From: Niebla homalea
Lineage: Eukaryota > Ascomycota > Lecanoromycetes > Lecanorales > Ramalinaceae
DNA length: 64,000 nt
Reading direction: 5' to 3'
Assembly: GCA_019925105.1 (NCBI GenBank)
Contig: JAHGAU010000003.1
Coordinates: 1,178,001 to 1,242,000 of the forward strand
The notes beneath the pieces are model-generated. The model searched no databases, was not told the DNA's origin, and worked only from the letters and a program-made list of their open reading frames with translations. Positions 12,221-22,463 of this stretch are shown piece after piece. Within the stretch, counting starts at the first letter, position 1; every line of letters starts with the position of its first letter. Both the position numbers and the translations under genes were made by a program.

Positions 12221-13738
12221 TCATAATTTTGACTTGGGCTGCAAGTTCAATTGCTTCAACAATCTCTCCCCTTCCTGCTTTTGCCTCTCCAACTTGTCCA
12301 TGATCTCTCTGCTCCGCTTGTTCTCATTCTTGCCCATTTGCTGCAGATGAACCTCATCAGGACCATCGGCTATCTTCAGGGTCCGGATTCCGGCCCACAT
12401 GTTCGCCAACGGCGTGTCCTGACAGACGCCAGCACCTCCCCAACTCTGCACCGCGCGATCAATCACATCGAGTGCCATCTGCGGTACCAGCACCTTAGCT
12501 TCGGCTATCTCCTTCAAAGCATTCTTCGCATCGCGTTCGTCGATCTTGTAAGCAGCATTGAGGACGATCAGACGTGCGGCATCAATCTCCAATCTCGACT
12601 TGGCGATCCATTCGACCAGCACACCATGTTCGTACAAAGCACGCCCAAACGTCTTCTTGCGAGGGTCGTTGACGCGAGCGATCATCCACTCTAGTGCCTT
12701 CTCCGCCGCACCAATGGAGCGCATTGCATGGTGGATACGCCCTGGCCCAAGACGTCCCTGAATTATCTCAAACCCGCGGCCTTCGCCAAGCACCATGTTC
12801 GATGCCGGCACCCGGACGTTATCAAAGGTGATCTGCGCGTGCCCATGTGGTGCATCATCATACCCGTACACATTGAGACAGCGCGTCACTTTGACCCCTG
12901 GAGTATCGGCGGCAACCAGCATGACTGATTGCTGTCTGTACACGTCTTGGTTTTGTCGATCCGTTTTGCCCATGACGATGTATACCTTACATCTTGGATC
13001 GCCCGCGCCACTTGACCACCACTTCTGGCCATTGAGGATGTAATCACTGCCTTGCTTGGTCATGGTCAGGGTGATATTCGTGGCGTCACTGGAAGCCACG
13101 TCCGGTTCCGTCATGAGGAACGCTGATCTGATCTCGCCATCCAAAAGCGGTTGCAGCCATTGCTTCTTCTGCGCTTCACTGCCGTACTTTGCCAAAACCT
13201 CCATATTTCCCGTGTCAGGAGCCGCACAGTTGCAAGCCTGAATACTACCATCAGTGATCTACAGCGTTTGGAAGAAAACCGATGGTTGAGTATCTCACCT
13301 CGGAAGCGGTCCTACTCTTGCCCATGTGTTCGGCCATGAGCCCGTACTCAAGATTCGAGAAGCCTGCTCCTTGCTTGAAATGGTTTCTGGGCAAAAAAAG
13401 ATTCCACAAGCCCAACCTCTTGGCTTTTGCTTTCAATTCATCCATGACAGGTGGGAGCGTTGACCATCTCTTCTCGCCCTCCCCGAGCTGTGCATAGTAG
13501 ACCATGTCTGAAGGTATGCATTCTTGCTCGACGAACTTCTCAACCTGGCAGCAGACTCATTAATCGTTGCATCGGTACACACCCCGAGTCAATGGTCTCT
13601 TACTAAATTCAATGTCTCTTTCGCCCGGTCACTGACGGCTCCTCTGGCGAGGATAGGGATCTTGTCTGCCGCCGTCTGCGCTTTTGGGTCGCTGGCGGCA
13701 TAACTCGGACTGATACCACTTTTAGAAGCTCCAGACAT
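12221..13738 (-). CDS. acyl-CoA dehydrogenase (ACAD10/11-like)
   Basis: FAD-dependent acyl-CoA dehydrogenase, 465 aa. Such enzymes insert the trans-2 double bond into acyl-CoA; the ACAD10/11 type acts on long or branched chains in mitochondria or peroxisomes. Exons: 13604-13738, 13299-13544 and 12221-13237, all joining in phase 0. Splicing restores [16 protein letters not shown], which leads into the central FAD/substrate domain [17 protein letters not shown]. This is followed by [15 protein letters not shown]. The C-terminal helical domain has the Gly-rich segment [19 protein letters not shown] and [13 protein letters not shown]. The protein ends LNLQPKSKL, and SKL is a canonical PTS1, so a peroxisomal location is likely. 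No kinase/APH domain is fused, unlike animal ACAD10/11. Confidence 0.93.
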
Positions 13739-14131
13739 GTTGGCGGCTCAGATAGAAAAGTAAGGGGAGCGTAAGTGCTCCTGAGCCTTCAAAGTCCTCA
13801 AGACATTTCTAGCTCTCATCAATGTCAATGTCTCCACCCCCTCAGATGTTAGTCAAGACCTCGGCACTGCGGAAGACGTCCGCGGCTGGGCCTCATGCGA
13901 GTCATGGTGCCTCCTGAACAGGATCCCTGATGCCACAGAGGACATCGTTTTTGCAGAAAAATGTTATATCAGGTAGGATTGCATCATGGGTCGGAAAACA
14001 TTACTCGAGCGAACTGGAGGTCTGTATCAAGTACACAGAAGCAAATTTCATATTTTTCGACGCTATGCTAGCTGGTATTATCCGGACGCCGTCGCTTGAA
14101 AAATTGTCAACATCGTTCCTACATTACGCCA
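13739..14131. other. intergenic region
   Basis: Promoter side of the acyl-CoA dehydrogenase gene and 3' flank of LSG1. No gene or strong motif is seen. Confidence 0.5.
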
Positions 14132-16108
14132 TCAATCATCTTGCACGGCTGTGGCTTTCTTCCTTCGGTTGCCCCTGAAGTGTTTCTTCGAGTTGTTCAG
14201 CTTCAAATCGGCGGGATCCATGCCCTTCTCCAGCGCTGTCATCGCTTGCAACTTCCTCCCAGACAGCTGATGCTGTCCTTGCTCGCTGTACTGGTGGTTG
14301 AAGGGCATCTTCAGGTGGCCAGCGTTACCCTGGCCGGGGCCAAAGAACTTCTTGTCGAGCCGATTGGATTTCTCGCCTTGTACTGGGGCAGGTGGGAGCA
14401 GTGCATGATTATCCATCAGAGATGGGTCCGAGGATTCTGTCAAAGACGCTTCCGTCTGAGCTGCCAGCATTGCTTGCCGCTTCAATGGTAGGTGAGATTG
14501 GTCGTACAACTCTCGGTTGAACTCTCGAGGGTCGATGGGGGGATCTTGGGGAGGTGGCTGGCAGAACAAGAGTTTGCCGCTCACGTAGTCTTTCAGAACA
14601 TAGCGAGCTGCCCTCGATTGATCGGGTTGGCCCTGACCGGTGGTTGAAAATCCTCTTGCGGCGGCATAAGCGGTAAGCAGTTCTTCTGCCGTTGGAGTGC
14701 CGGTGCCACCTTCTTCAGTTGGCCGTGTTCGAACCTTGACGCCGTACAGGGCTTCAAAGAAGCTTTGGGGTATGCGTTGAGCGACAAGAGCCGCAGGGCC
14801 TGTAAACTCCCTGAGTTGGTCTATTGGTAAAATGCCGTTACACACAAGCTCAGCCTTAGTCGTAGCAAAATTTGGGAAGACAAGCCCAGGGCAGTCGCAA
14901 AGGACGACGTCAGGACTCAGATGAATGGTTTGGAAATGCTTCGTCTTGCCTGGAGTCGATGACACGGAGACCTTCTTCGCTCCTATTAGAGCGTTTATGG
15001 TAGATGACTTCCCAACATTTGGGTAGCCGACGAGGCCGATAGTTGTTTTGTGGTGGTTTTCTGGATCTCCAACTGGAGAAGATGTTGGTGCATTCTCCAA
15101 GAAGAGCTCTTCCAGCTCATCTACAGTCAGTATGCGCGTGCGTGCGTCAGAATCGTCTTCGAGCTCTTCTTCGCTGGCCCATTGTTCATCTTCGCTTGCC
15201 TTGTCCTGTAGGTCTAATTTTTGTGCCTCCTCAGCGAGCTTGTCAGGCTCTTCGCGAATTCCATCCACTTCATCCTTGCTGTTTTCCTGCGGATGGGATG
15301 GAACATCCATTGCATCAAGCGCAGCCTCATTTCGTTCTCGTGCAAGAGAAGCTGAGAAGAATCTATAATTAATTCCTGCCTTTTCGAAATACTCTGCCCA
15401 GGCCTGCCGCTGCTCTAAAGTCATCATATCTGCCTTGTTGACCAGCAGTAGATTGTTCTTTCGAGGGTCAACTTCCTCGACATATCTCTCCAGATCATCG
15501 GATCGGAACATCAGAGGATGTCTTGCATCGACGATCTGTACCACCAAGTCTGACCGCTCAATGACCCTCCACAGTTGCCTCCAAACCTCCAAATTTCTCT
15601 CGAATGGCGTCATTAGTAAATCATCGTTCTCTTGCAACTCAGCCAGTCCCCTCCGCCAATTCAATAGGCTGGCTCGCTCACTCTGATCCAGCTCTTGAGG
15701 TGTCGTCTGATCATCCCACTTGGGTCTCCGAGGAACTGTAAGGCGATCCTTCCTCGCCATCTGCTTCTTGATAGCTGATCTCTCCTCTGCTGCTGATAGC
15801 AAGTATGGATTCTTCTGATCTGTGTGTATGATCTTGACATTGTTCATCTTCTCCGCGGTGAAGTCTGTCCCAGCCAGCTCCGCAGTACTCAGGAACTCGT
15901 CCAGAGCACCTTGCTCCGTGACACTGCGCATTTTGACCCATGCTGCTTCCTTCCTGTCGTTAGTCACGTACGTCTGGCCATCCTGATCTGTCCGCTGGAT
16001 CCCTCCTGCGGACACCTTTTTTCTGTCGGATCCTTTGCCTTTGCCAAAACGATCGTTCATGAGGCTGTTGCCGAGCCCGACGGCATTCTTGGACTTTGCA
16101 AGAACCAT
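14132..16108 (-). CDS. LSG1: Lsg1, circularly permuted GTPase for 60S subunit release
   Basis: Cytoplasmic GTPase that releases the export adaptor Nmd3 from pre-60S ribosomes. Single exon, 658 aa. The start at 16108 gives MVLAKSKNAVGLG, the expected N terminus; the frame is open upstream to 16189 but that extension looks non-conserved. The permuted order is visible: G4 NKAD (about residue 223) precedes G1 GYPNVGKSST (~360), and G3 DCPG follows (~405). An acidic insert (EDEQWASEEELEDDSD) lies between them. The tail is Lys/Arg-rich (KHFRGNRRKKATAV). It is divergent from the LTV1-like gene, another ribosome-assembly factor, with 341 bp between the two starts. Confidence 0.95.
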   Translation of the reverse strand: MVLAKSKNAVGLGNSLMNDRFGKGKGSDRKKVSAGGIQRTDQDGQTYVTNDRKEAAWVKMRSVTEQGALDEFLSTAELAGTDFTAEKMNNVKIIHTDQKNPYLLSAAEERSAIKKQMARKDRLTVPRRPKWDDQTTPQELDQSERASLLNWRRGLAELQENDDLLMTPFERNLEVWRQLWRVIERSDLVVQIVDARHPLMFRSDDLERYVEEVDPRKNNLLLVNKADMMTLEQRQAWAEYFEKAGINYRFFSASLARERNEAALDAMDVPSHPQENSKDEVDGIREEPDKLAEEAQKLDLQDKASEDEQWASEEELEDDSDARTRILTVDELEELFLENAPTSSPVGDPENHHKTTIGLVGYPNVGKSSTINALIGAKKVSVSSTPGKTKHFQTIHLSPDVVLCDCPGLVFPNFATTKAELVCNGILPIDQLREFTGPAALVAQRIPQSFFEALYGVKVRTRPTEEGGTGTPTAEELLTAYAAARGFSTTGQGQPDQSRAARYVLKDYVSGKLLFCQPPPQDPPIDPREFNRELYDQSHLPLKRQAMLAAQTEASLTESSDPSLMDNHALLPPAPVQGEKSNRLDKKFFGPGQGNAGHLKMPFNHQYSEQGQHQLSGRKLQAMTALEKGMDPADLKLNNSKKHFRGNRRKKATAVQDD

Positions 16109-16449
16109 GCTTGGATATATTGGACTTGGCTTGGGTGTAATAGATAGATGATGAGGCTGAGCAGCTATTTCGAAATGCGAAAGAAACATTTCACAATTAG
16201 TAATGTCGACTCTACGTCACTCCGGGAGAGGAATGCCCAGCATGACACCCCCAGATCGGCACGGGACCCTATAAGCGAGCCCCTATTCGGGCCCCTTTTT
16301 GCACCTAGAGCCTCGCTAAAGGGACGCCGCAGCCCGCAGGTCCACGCACAGGAGCACCCAGGCCTGCGTCATCTTTCACAGGCAATTTGACAAAAACGTT
16401 CGTCTACCATCAAACTATTGTCCGCCCATTTTGTCGCACTTCAAATACA
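16109..16449. promoter_or_regulatory. bidirectional promoter between LSG1 and LTV1
   Basis: A 341-bp region separates the two divergent starts, so the two ribosome-biogenesis genes must share or interleave promoter elements. I did not find a clear PAC or RRPE motif by eye; the regulatory role is inferred from geometry only. Confidence 0.45.
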
Positions 16450-17899
16450 ATGGCGCCCAGAAAATTGTCAGTATAATAGATTGTCTGTTAAGAGACAGCC
16501 AAGCTGATCGAGTCACAGCAACAAAGCAACTTCGACCACATATCAGCTCGTCCACCGCGCACAACATGACCCAAAGATTCACGATGAATCCTCAAGCTCC
16601 ATGGTCTTCCAGGAGCTTTCTCCCCCGCAGGCCCACAAGATCAAGAACAGACGTGACCTAGAGGCCGAATTGTTCGACGATGCATTGTCCACGACCACGA
16701 CTTCCAGGATAAGAGACAACGAGGGCGAAGCGGCCGAGCATGGCATCTACTTTGACGATACCGAGTATGATTACATGCAGCATATTCGGGATCTCAACTC
16801 CGGAGATGGGGAAGGGGAAGCCATGTTCGTGGAGGCCAAGGATCCGAATAAGGAGAAGAAGGGAAAGGGGAAAGTGAGTCTGGAGCAGGCCCTGAGAGAG
16901 ACGAATCTGGGTTCAGAGCACGGTGACACTGCGGACTCGCTGTTTGGCGAGGAGCTGTCATCGTCGAGGGATCTCGGTCAGCCGTCTTACCAAGATCAAC
17001 AAAACGTCCCCGATGCGATTGCCGGGTTTCAGCCCGACATGGATCCGCGCTTGCGTGAAGTGTTGGAGGCTTTGGACGATGAAGCCTATGTAGAGAATGA
17101 AGAATCATTTTTCGGGCAGATCGCGACAGAGGGGGGCGAGGAGGTCACTCAAGAGGAATTCGAAGACACCGAACTCGTCGATGGGGAGGATGGAGAGGGC
17201 TGGGAATCTGACACCACGGAGAAGCCCACGAACGAATACACAAAAGTAGCCCCCGTACTCCCGTCTCCGCCATCAGCGGATGTTGACATGGGCGACGTCC
17301 CTGCCGCTGAAGCTTCGGACCACGGTGACGGCAACTGGATGAAAGAATTTAGCAGATTCAAACAGGACCAGAAAGTCTCCAAGAATGCCCCCAAGGCGCG
17401 AGCGCCCCAAGCAGACGTTCAGTCATCAGTCATGACGGGTACCTCATTACTCAGCAATGGACGTAAAAAGAAGCGTAAGGGCGCCATGACGAGCAGCTCG
17501 GGCTACTCCATGACTTCGTCCTCACTGGCACGCACAGAGGGGTTGTCATTACTTGATGCGAGGTTCGAGAGGATAGGAGAGGAGTACGCTGAGGATGATG
17601 GGGACATGGATATCGATGATGATGGTACTGCGTCCATGTTTTCGAAGGATTCGATGGCTTCCAAGGGCTCGAATCTTTCCCGGGTTTCGGGGGCTTCGAA
17701 TTCGTCGACCAGGTCGAGTCAAGCGCCCGAGCTGACCAGTGCTGGGCTTGAGGGTATGATGGATGATTTCCTGGGCGAGTATCCAACCAAATCAGCAGGT
17801 GGTAGGAAAAGGGCCAAGCAGCAGGGATACCCCGCTGGTCTTGCAAACCTGGATGCAGTGAGAAAGGAGCTGGGGCCGGCGAAAATTCGCACAAGGTAA
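16450..17899 (+). CDS. LTV1: Ltv1, 40S ribosome biogenesis factor
   Basis: Assembly factor of the pre-40S particle; it holds Rps3 near the beak until Hrr25 phosphorylation removes it. Exons 16450-16466 (17 nt, MAPRK plus two bases) and 16519-17899, joined across a 52-nt GTCAGT...CACAG intron, give 465 aa. Splicing restores MAPRKFNKATSTTYQLVHR and AQHDP, the recognisable Ltv1 N terminus; the unspliced frame would begin at a later Met. Further hallmarks are FDDTEYDYMQHIRDL, a long acidic middle, LLDARFERIGEEYAED (~310-330), and the C-terminal block that ends in Arg-Thr-Arg. It is divergent from LSG1 and convergent with the membrane-protein gene. Confidence 0.92.
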
Positions 17900-18078
17900 G
17901 GCAAAGGACGAATCTCAGGCGTTGAGGATGGCTCCTGGCTCAGGATGATACCCCCATAGAAGCTATGCTATGCTATATACAAACTGTCTTTCTTGCTCCG
18001 AAGCTCACGTTTGCCCCTGTCCTCGTCCCTGCTCCTGTAGGCCATCTATATTCATGCGTCGGCTGGTGTCGTTGTCTC

Positions 18079-19444
18079 TCAATAGCTAGTAGGATACCTC
18101 TTCAAGGAGGTCTCGTCCTCCTGCCTCTGTCTCGCAACCTCGTCTCGGAAAGCATTGCCACTCCCGCCACCCTTCAGAGGTTGATCCGTGTAATGGTCAA
18201 TATTGTCGCCACCATACTCTCCCAGTGCTATGTCTCCACTAACACCCAATCCTCTTCTCCTTGATCTCTTGGCCATATAATCCTTGGTCACACCTCGAAT
18301 ACTCCGGTGATGCCTGTTGTTCTTGCGAATGCCGCAACAGATCCCCAGCACGATGAACATCAGTGCTACAAGTCCTATGGGCAGACCAATCTCCAATCCA
18401 TACTTGTTCGATATGTGTGGGAGTTTGACTCTGGGGAGCTTATGTGGATCAATCACGAGCGCGACCTGCGGACCTGTGGCGTTTTGTTCTGGAGCGTCAA
18501 GAGGTTTGGAGACCATGCTTAAGGTCATGTTTTGTCCCAAGTCGCTGTTGTTGCCGGACGCGCCTTTCAACCAGTCCTTGGAAAATTCGACGTTGACATA
18601 GCCTTGGTAATTGGGGACCGCCGGCGAAGTCCATACGGTGCCTAAGGCGGTGTCATTGTAGACAAGTTGCATGGTGTTCGTGGCGTTCTCGGCGAAAAGG
18701 TCGGCATTCCAGGTTACTGTGGACGAGGTCAGTACATCCACACGTCTTACGGGACGAGGCGGAAGTGAGTCGGGAACCTACTTGCATAAGTGAACCCGGC
18801 CCACATGTTCTGAAGGTGTTTCGGCGTGCAGAACGGACCATTGTCCGCCTCAGTACCATTGATCTCGCAGCGCGTTAGTTCATTCTTGGGTATTCCAAAT
18901 GCGTTTGCGCTGGCTTTCGCTTCTTCTGCTGGGTCGACGTAATGACTGGTTGTGGAGGTGGAGGTAGTGGCTGCTGCAGTTGAAGCAGCTGCGGTCGGCG
19001 GCGGCGTACTGGTGAATGGGTGGGTCGCATTGACGCCCGGCGCAATGTATGCTTCCTTGCTAGTGGCCGTGAATTGTGGAGGAGTAGCAATGTGAAAGAT
19101 TGTGGTTGGGCCATTGGGGCCTTCAGCTGTTGATGCGACGACTCCTGATAGTGATGGAGATGAGGTTGTTGCAGCTGCGTCTGCCTTTCTGCTCGCTGCA
19201 GCTGTGCCTGCCTGCGAAGTTGCAGCGGCAGACCCAGACGGTGCTGCTGATGATGCGGAAGCCTCGGATCCTGTGGTTTCTAAAGATCATGGGCTCTCAA
19301 TAAGGTACTCTTGCTATTCTTTCCATACAACCGCAGACAGGAGAATATGATCGCTATAATCACGACGAAATCATAACATGCAGCAGGCTTACCGGCTTGT
19401 CGCTTTCGAGGCGGAGCTGCTAGGGCTCGTCGAATAATGTCCAT
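18079..19444 (-). CDS. single-pass membrane protein with Ser/Thr/Ala-rich ectodomain
   Basis: Function unknown; I do not recognise a named family with confidence. Exons 19393-19444, 18782-19279 and 18079-18716 join in phase to 395 aa. Residues ~18-150 are Ala/Ser/Thr-rich, with stretches expected to be O-glycosylated. A more ordered region follows with CEINGTEADNGPFCTPKH, two cysteines and several N-glycosylation sequons (NAT, NDT, NNS, NMT), ending before one clear hydrophobic helix (LEIGLPIGLVALMFIVLGIC). The cytosolic tail is basic then Gly-rich. The N terminus (MDIIRRALAAPPRKRQA) is basic and not a classic signal peptide, so topology is uncertain. The layout resembles fungal wall-sensor or ER membrane proteins; that is inference. 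Confidence 0.75.
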
Positions 19445-19808
19445 AGCTAGGCGGAGGTTTTCGATTCAGGGAAGGAGCGATTGGAGATAGGGGCAGTATC
19501 GGTTTAGATCATTCAGACATGAATTTGAGTATCTTGAGCAGTTTGACATAGGTTCGAAGGAATACAATGCTCAATTGCGCGATTATAATAATACCTTTGA
19601 ATGGCGAGAAATGGTTTCACAACAAATCTTTGAATCCCCGCGCGGCTTTTTCCCACTGTAGATCCGCCTCGTCCGCCAGCCGCTAGCAACCGGCTCTTCT
19701 TCCTTTTACACATTTACATGTACTCCGTAGCTTCCATACTATTGGTCAACTGTCCGCATGGAGAGCTTCGAGTGAAGACTGTGTTGTCTCGAGGCTAGCA
19801 TAGTCGCC
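19445..19808. other. divergent intergenic region
   Basis: Shared promoter space (364 bp) between the membrane-protein gene (-) and the NDUFA12 gene (+). No motif is called. Confidence 0.5.
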
Positions 19809-20375
19809 ATGTCGACCATCACACGGACCCTGCGGAACCTCCGCAAGATTGGCATCAAAGACTTCCTCCATCAAATGCAATATCAAGGTGACACCAAGGC
19901 TGGGACATTCATAGCGGCAGATAGATATGGAAACAAGTATTACGAAAACTTGGATGATGAGCTACCATGTGAGTACCGAGTCCATGATCAGTTCTCTATT
20001 CTACGAATATACAATCTAATCCTGGGGACACAGTAAGGACGCGATGGGTTGATTACAAGGAGAACGAATACAGCCCAGATCAGCTTGACCCAGGCTGGCA
20101 TGCTTGGATGAGCTATATCGTCGACAAACCACCAACGGAAGACCCCATTCTGAGGACATATCAGAGGAGTTGGGAGATACCTGAACACAGACCCAATATG
20201 ACAGCATCGAGAGGGGCATTCAAGACGTATAGCACGTAAGTGTGATTCCGGCCCATACATAAGTGCCCGATCAAAACACATGTGGAGTTTTTGTGCGAAT
20301 TCTTACTGATTGAGGGAACGATATAGAGTCAAGCCAAAGATACATGCGTGGCTTCCAGAGGCGAAGCCGAGGTGA
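19809..20375 (+). CDS. complex I subunit NDUFA12 (B17.2-like)
   Basis: Accessory subunit of mitochondrial NADH:ubiquinone oxidoreductase. Exons 19809-19968, 20034-20235 and 20327-20375 give 136 aa, about the usual size. The N terminus MSTITRTLRNLRKIGIKDF and the core AGTFIAADRYGNKYYEN are typical of the family. The first splice restores LPLRTRWVDY; the block DPGWHAWMSYIVDKPPTEDP is the most conserved part of NDUFA12. The C terminus ends KIHAWLPEAKPR. The protein has no catalytic residues of its own and is thought to be structural at the hydrophilic/membrane arm junction. Introns are GTGAGT...ACAG and GTAAGT...ATAG. Confidence 0.95.
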
Positions 20376-20605
20376 CAGTCGAGCTCGACGACGGTTTTCT
20401 TTCGTGGATGCATCTTACAAGCGTCTCAATCGTATTGCCTCAAGCTAATTTGATACCTGTCATTGCCAAACGGTATATCCATAATGCCACCAAGGACACA
20501 ATGACTACATCAAGAATCGAAATTTTGTACATAGTGAGCCCTCCTCCTGCCACGAAGTCAACATCTTCCTTGTCCCTCTTGTCATGAGATTGGTTGCGGA
20601 TATCA

Positions 20606-21686
20606 TCAAGAGTCGGCAAGAGGCACCGGATGTGGGAATTGGTAGGGTCCAGTCCCATTCGATAACAGTCCTCCAGTGCTGGATGGTATGAGACCGGTCG
20701 AAGCTGCTGTACCATGTGTCTTGGAACACTTCTTCCTCTTCTTCGTTGCGGAAGCCGCGGCTCCACTACCGTTACCACCGGGCCCAGCACCAGAACCAGA
20801 ACCAGAACCAGAACCAGGTCCTGATCCTGTGCCGGAGCCCGCTGTAGGTCCAGCAGCCGTGCCTGCTGTCACGGTAACAGTGACGGCGGGACCCCCAGTG
20901 ACGGTGACAGTTACAGGTTGAGGGCATTTAATCGCTGGACCCGAGCCTAAGCCTGAGCCTGTGCCTGAGCCTGTGCCTGAGCCAGTGTCAGAGCCTTGCC
21001 CGGCTCCCTGCCCAGCTCCCTGCCCAGCCCCCTGCCCGGCTCCCTGCCCAGCTCCCTGCCCGGCTCCCTGCCCAGCTCCCTGCCCGGCTCCCTGCCCGGC
21101 TCCCTGCCCGGCTCCCTGCCCAGCTCCCTGCCCAGCTGCCTGCCCAGCCTGTGATCCGGTGTCTGGACTAGCACCAGAGCCATTGTCAGAGCCGGTTCCC
21201 GAACCAGGGCTGCCTGAGCCTGTTCCAGATCCTCCACTGGGACTGCTGACTGGGGAACCTGACAGACGACGATTAGCCATTCTGCGCGGTCCTGGGCAGA
21301 ACTCGATACGAACCTTGATTCCCACTACCCTGATCGCCATTGCCTGCGGTGCCACCTGTTGGGCTTGTCATGTACTTAGTATTTGTCTTCGTACATCTCT
21401 TGGTTCGTGTGTAGGACAATGAGGATGCCAGTGACGTTGAATTCGGACCCATGAGACCGCCGCTGACGGATGGGAACCCGGTACTCATGGCACCAGCATT
21501 TAGTAGGGAGGTTGTTCCAGCAGCTGCACCCCCTGTCGGCTTGCCTCCACATTTGGACCTTGTCGTCGTTGTCACAGGAGAGCCATCATCAAGACGGGGC
21601 TGCAACCTGACAGCTGTGGTAAAAGAGGCACCAAAGAACGTGATAGCAAAAAAAGCAAAAGAATGTAATTCTGAGGAGAACCTCAT
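20606..21686 (-). CDS. Gly/Ser/Gln repeat protein, probably secreted
   Basis: Low-complexity protein with no recognised domain. Exon 1 is 21314-21686, beginning MRFSSELHSFAFFAITFFG, a plausible signal peptide. Exon 2 is 20606-21258, reached through a 55-nt intron with a weak donor (GTTCGT) and a CTAAT branch site; total 341 aa. Order: signal peptide, Thr/Gly/Ser region with CGGKP and KRCTKT, GSG/SGT repeats, about eleven copies of Q-G-A-G, more GSGTGSG, VTVTVT stretches, then KKRKKCSKTHG and a short polar tail. The QGAG block is encoded by a 12-bp minisatellite (20998-21150). Only three or so cysteines are present, so it is not a classic cysteine-rich effector. A wall or surface role is a guess. 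If the intron is wrong, each half remains an open frame. Confidence 0.65.
20998..21150. repeat. 12-bp minisatellite inside the repeat-protein gene
   Basis: About a dozen tandem copies of a unit read on the plus strand as CCTGCCCAGCTC or CCTGCCCGGCTC, differing by an A/G change. On the coding (minus) strand each unit is four codons (Gly-Ala-Gly-Gln), so copy-number change keeps the frame. Confidence 0.92.
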
Positions 21687-22463
21687 TCTGAACGCGTTTT
21701 GAAAAGGGAACGAAACGAGCGACGGTGGCAACAATGTGCTGCTGGTAGAGAATGAGTGACCGAAGAGAAGAAAACCTCATATAGCCTGGGATATCCTCCT
21801 AATGATCCATCGAGCAAATTAGGTTGCACCTTGACTATCGACCGGTAGCCATTCATAAGATTGCATTGAGTGATCTAAGACATACATCCTCATGGCGGCG
21901 GGGGTCACTCAGGACTCCATAAGCCGTGGACGTCTTCCCCCATGAAGATGTTTCAGTCTATGGGCAGCTTGCCAGCTTTGGAATAGCAGAGGATTAACTA
22001 TGCCCCTACATAAAGTCATAGGCGGCCCACTCTGCAGAACCCTCAATCTCACGGACGTGGTACACGGACAGCTTCAAGCAGGCACGCTGCCACCGTGCCA
22101 CAAGCGAGATTTTGCGGATGAGTGATGGCAGCATGGTGAAACATGTATCCATCATGGAGATTTGCTGGCCTCGAACAAGCCGGCACAATTCAATTTCAGG
22201 GGAACGGCAGGAGGTAAGATAGAGCCGCTCGGCTAGATCTGATTAAGAATAACCTGTCTAGACTAGTTCGGGCAAGCTGGGATAGATTAGATCTCGAGGT
22301 ACTCTTACGTCTCTTGTAGATGTATTACAAGCATTAACACATTGACATTGTACGTACGAGCATCTTGAAGAACGGATCATGACACCCCGATCTGCTAATT
22401 CGGACACTTGATATATTTCATTCCTGGACGCAGCCATATGGATCTTTCGAGGAAGCTTGTGAC
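21687..22463. other. divergent intergenic region
   Basis: A 777-bp spacer between the repeat-protein gene (-) and ORC2 (+). Only short open frames without family features are present. It presumably holds both promoters. Confidence 0.5.
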
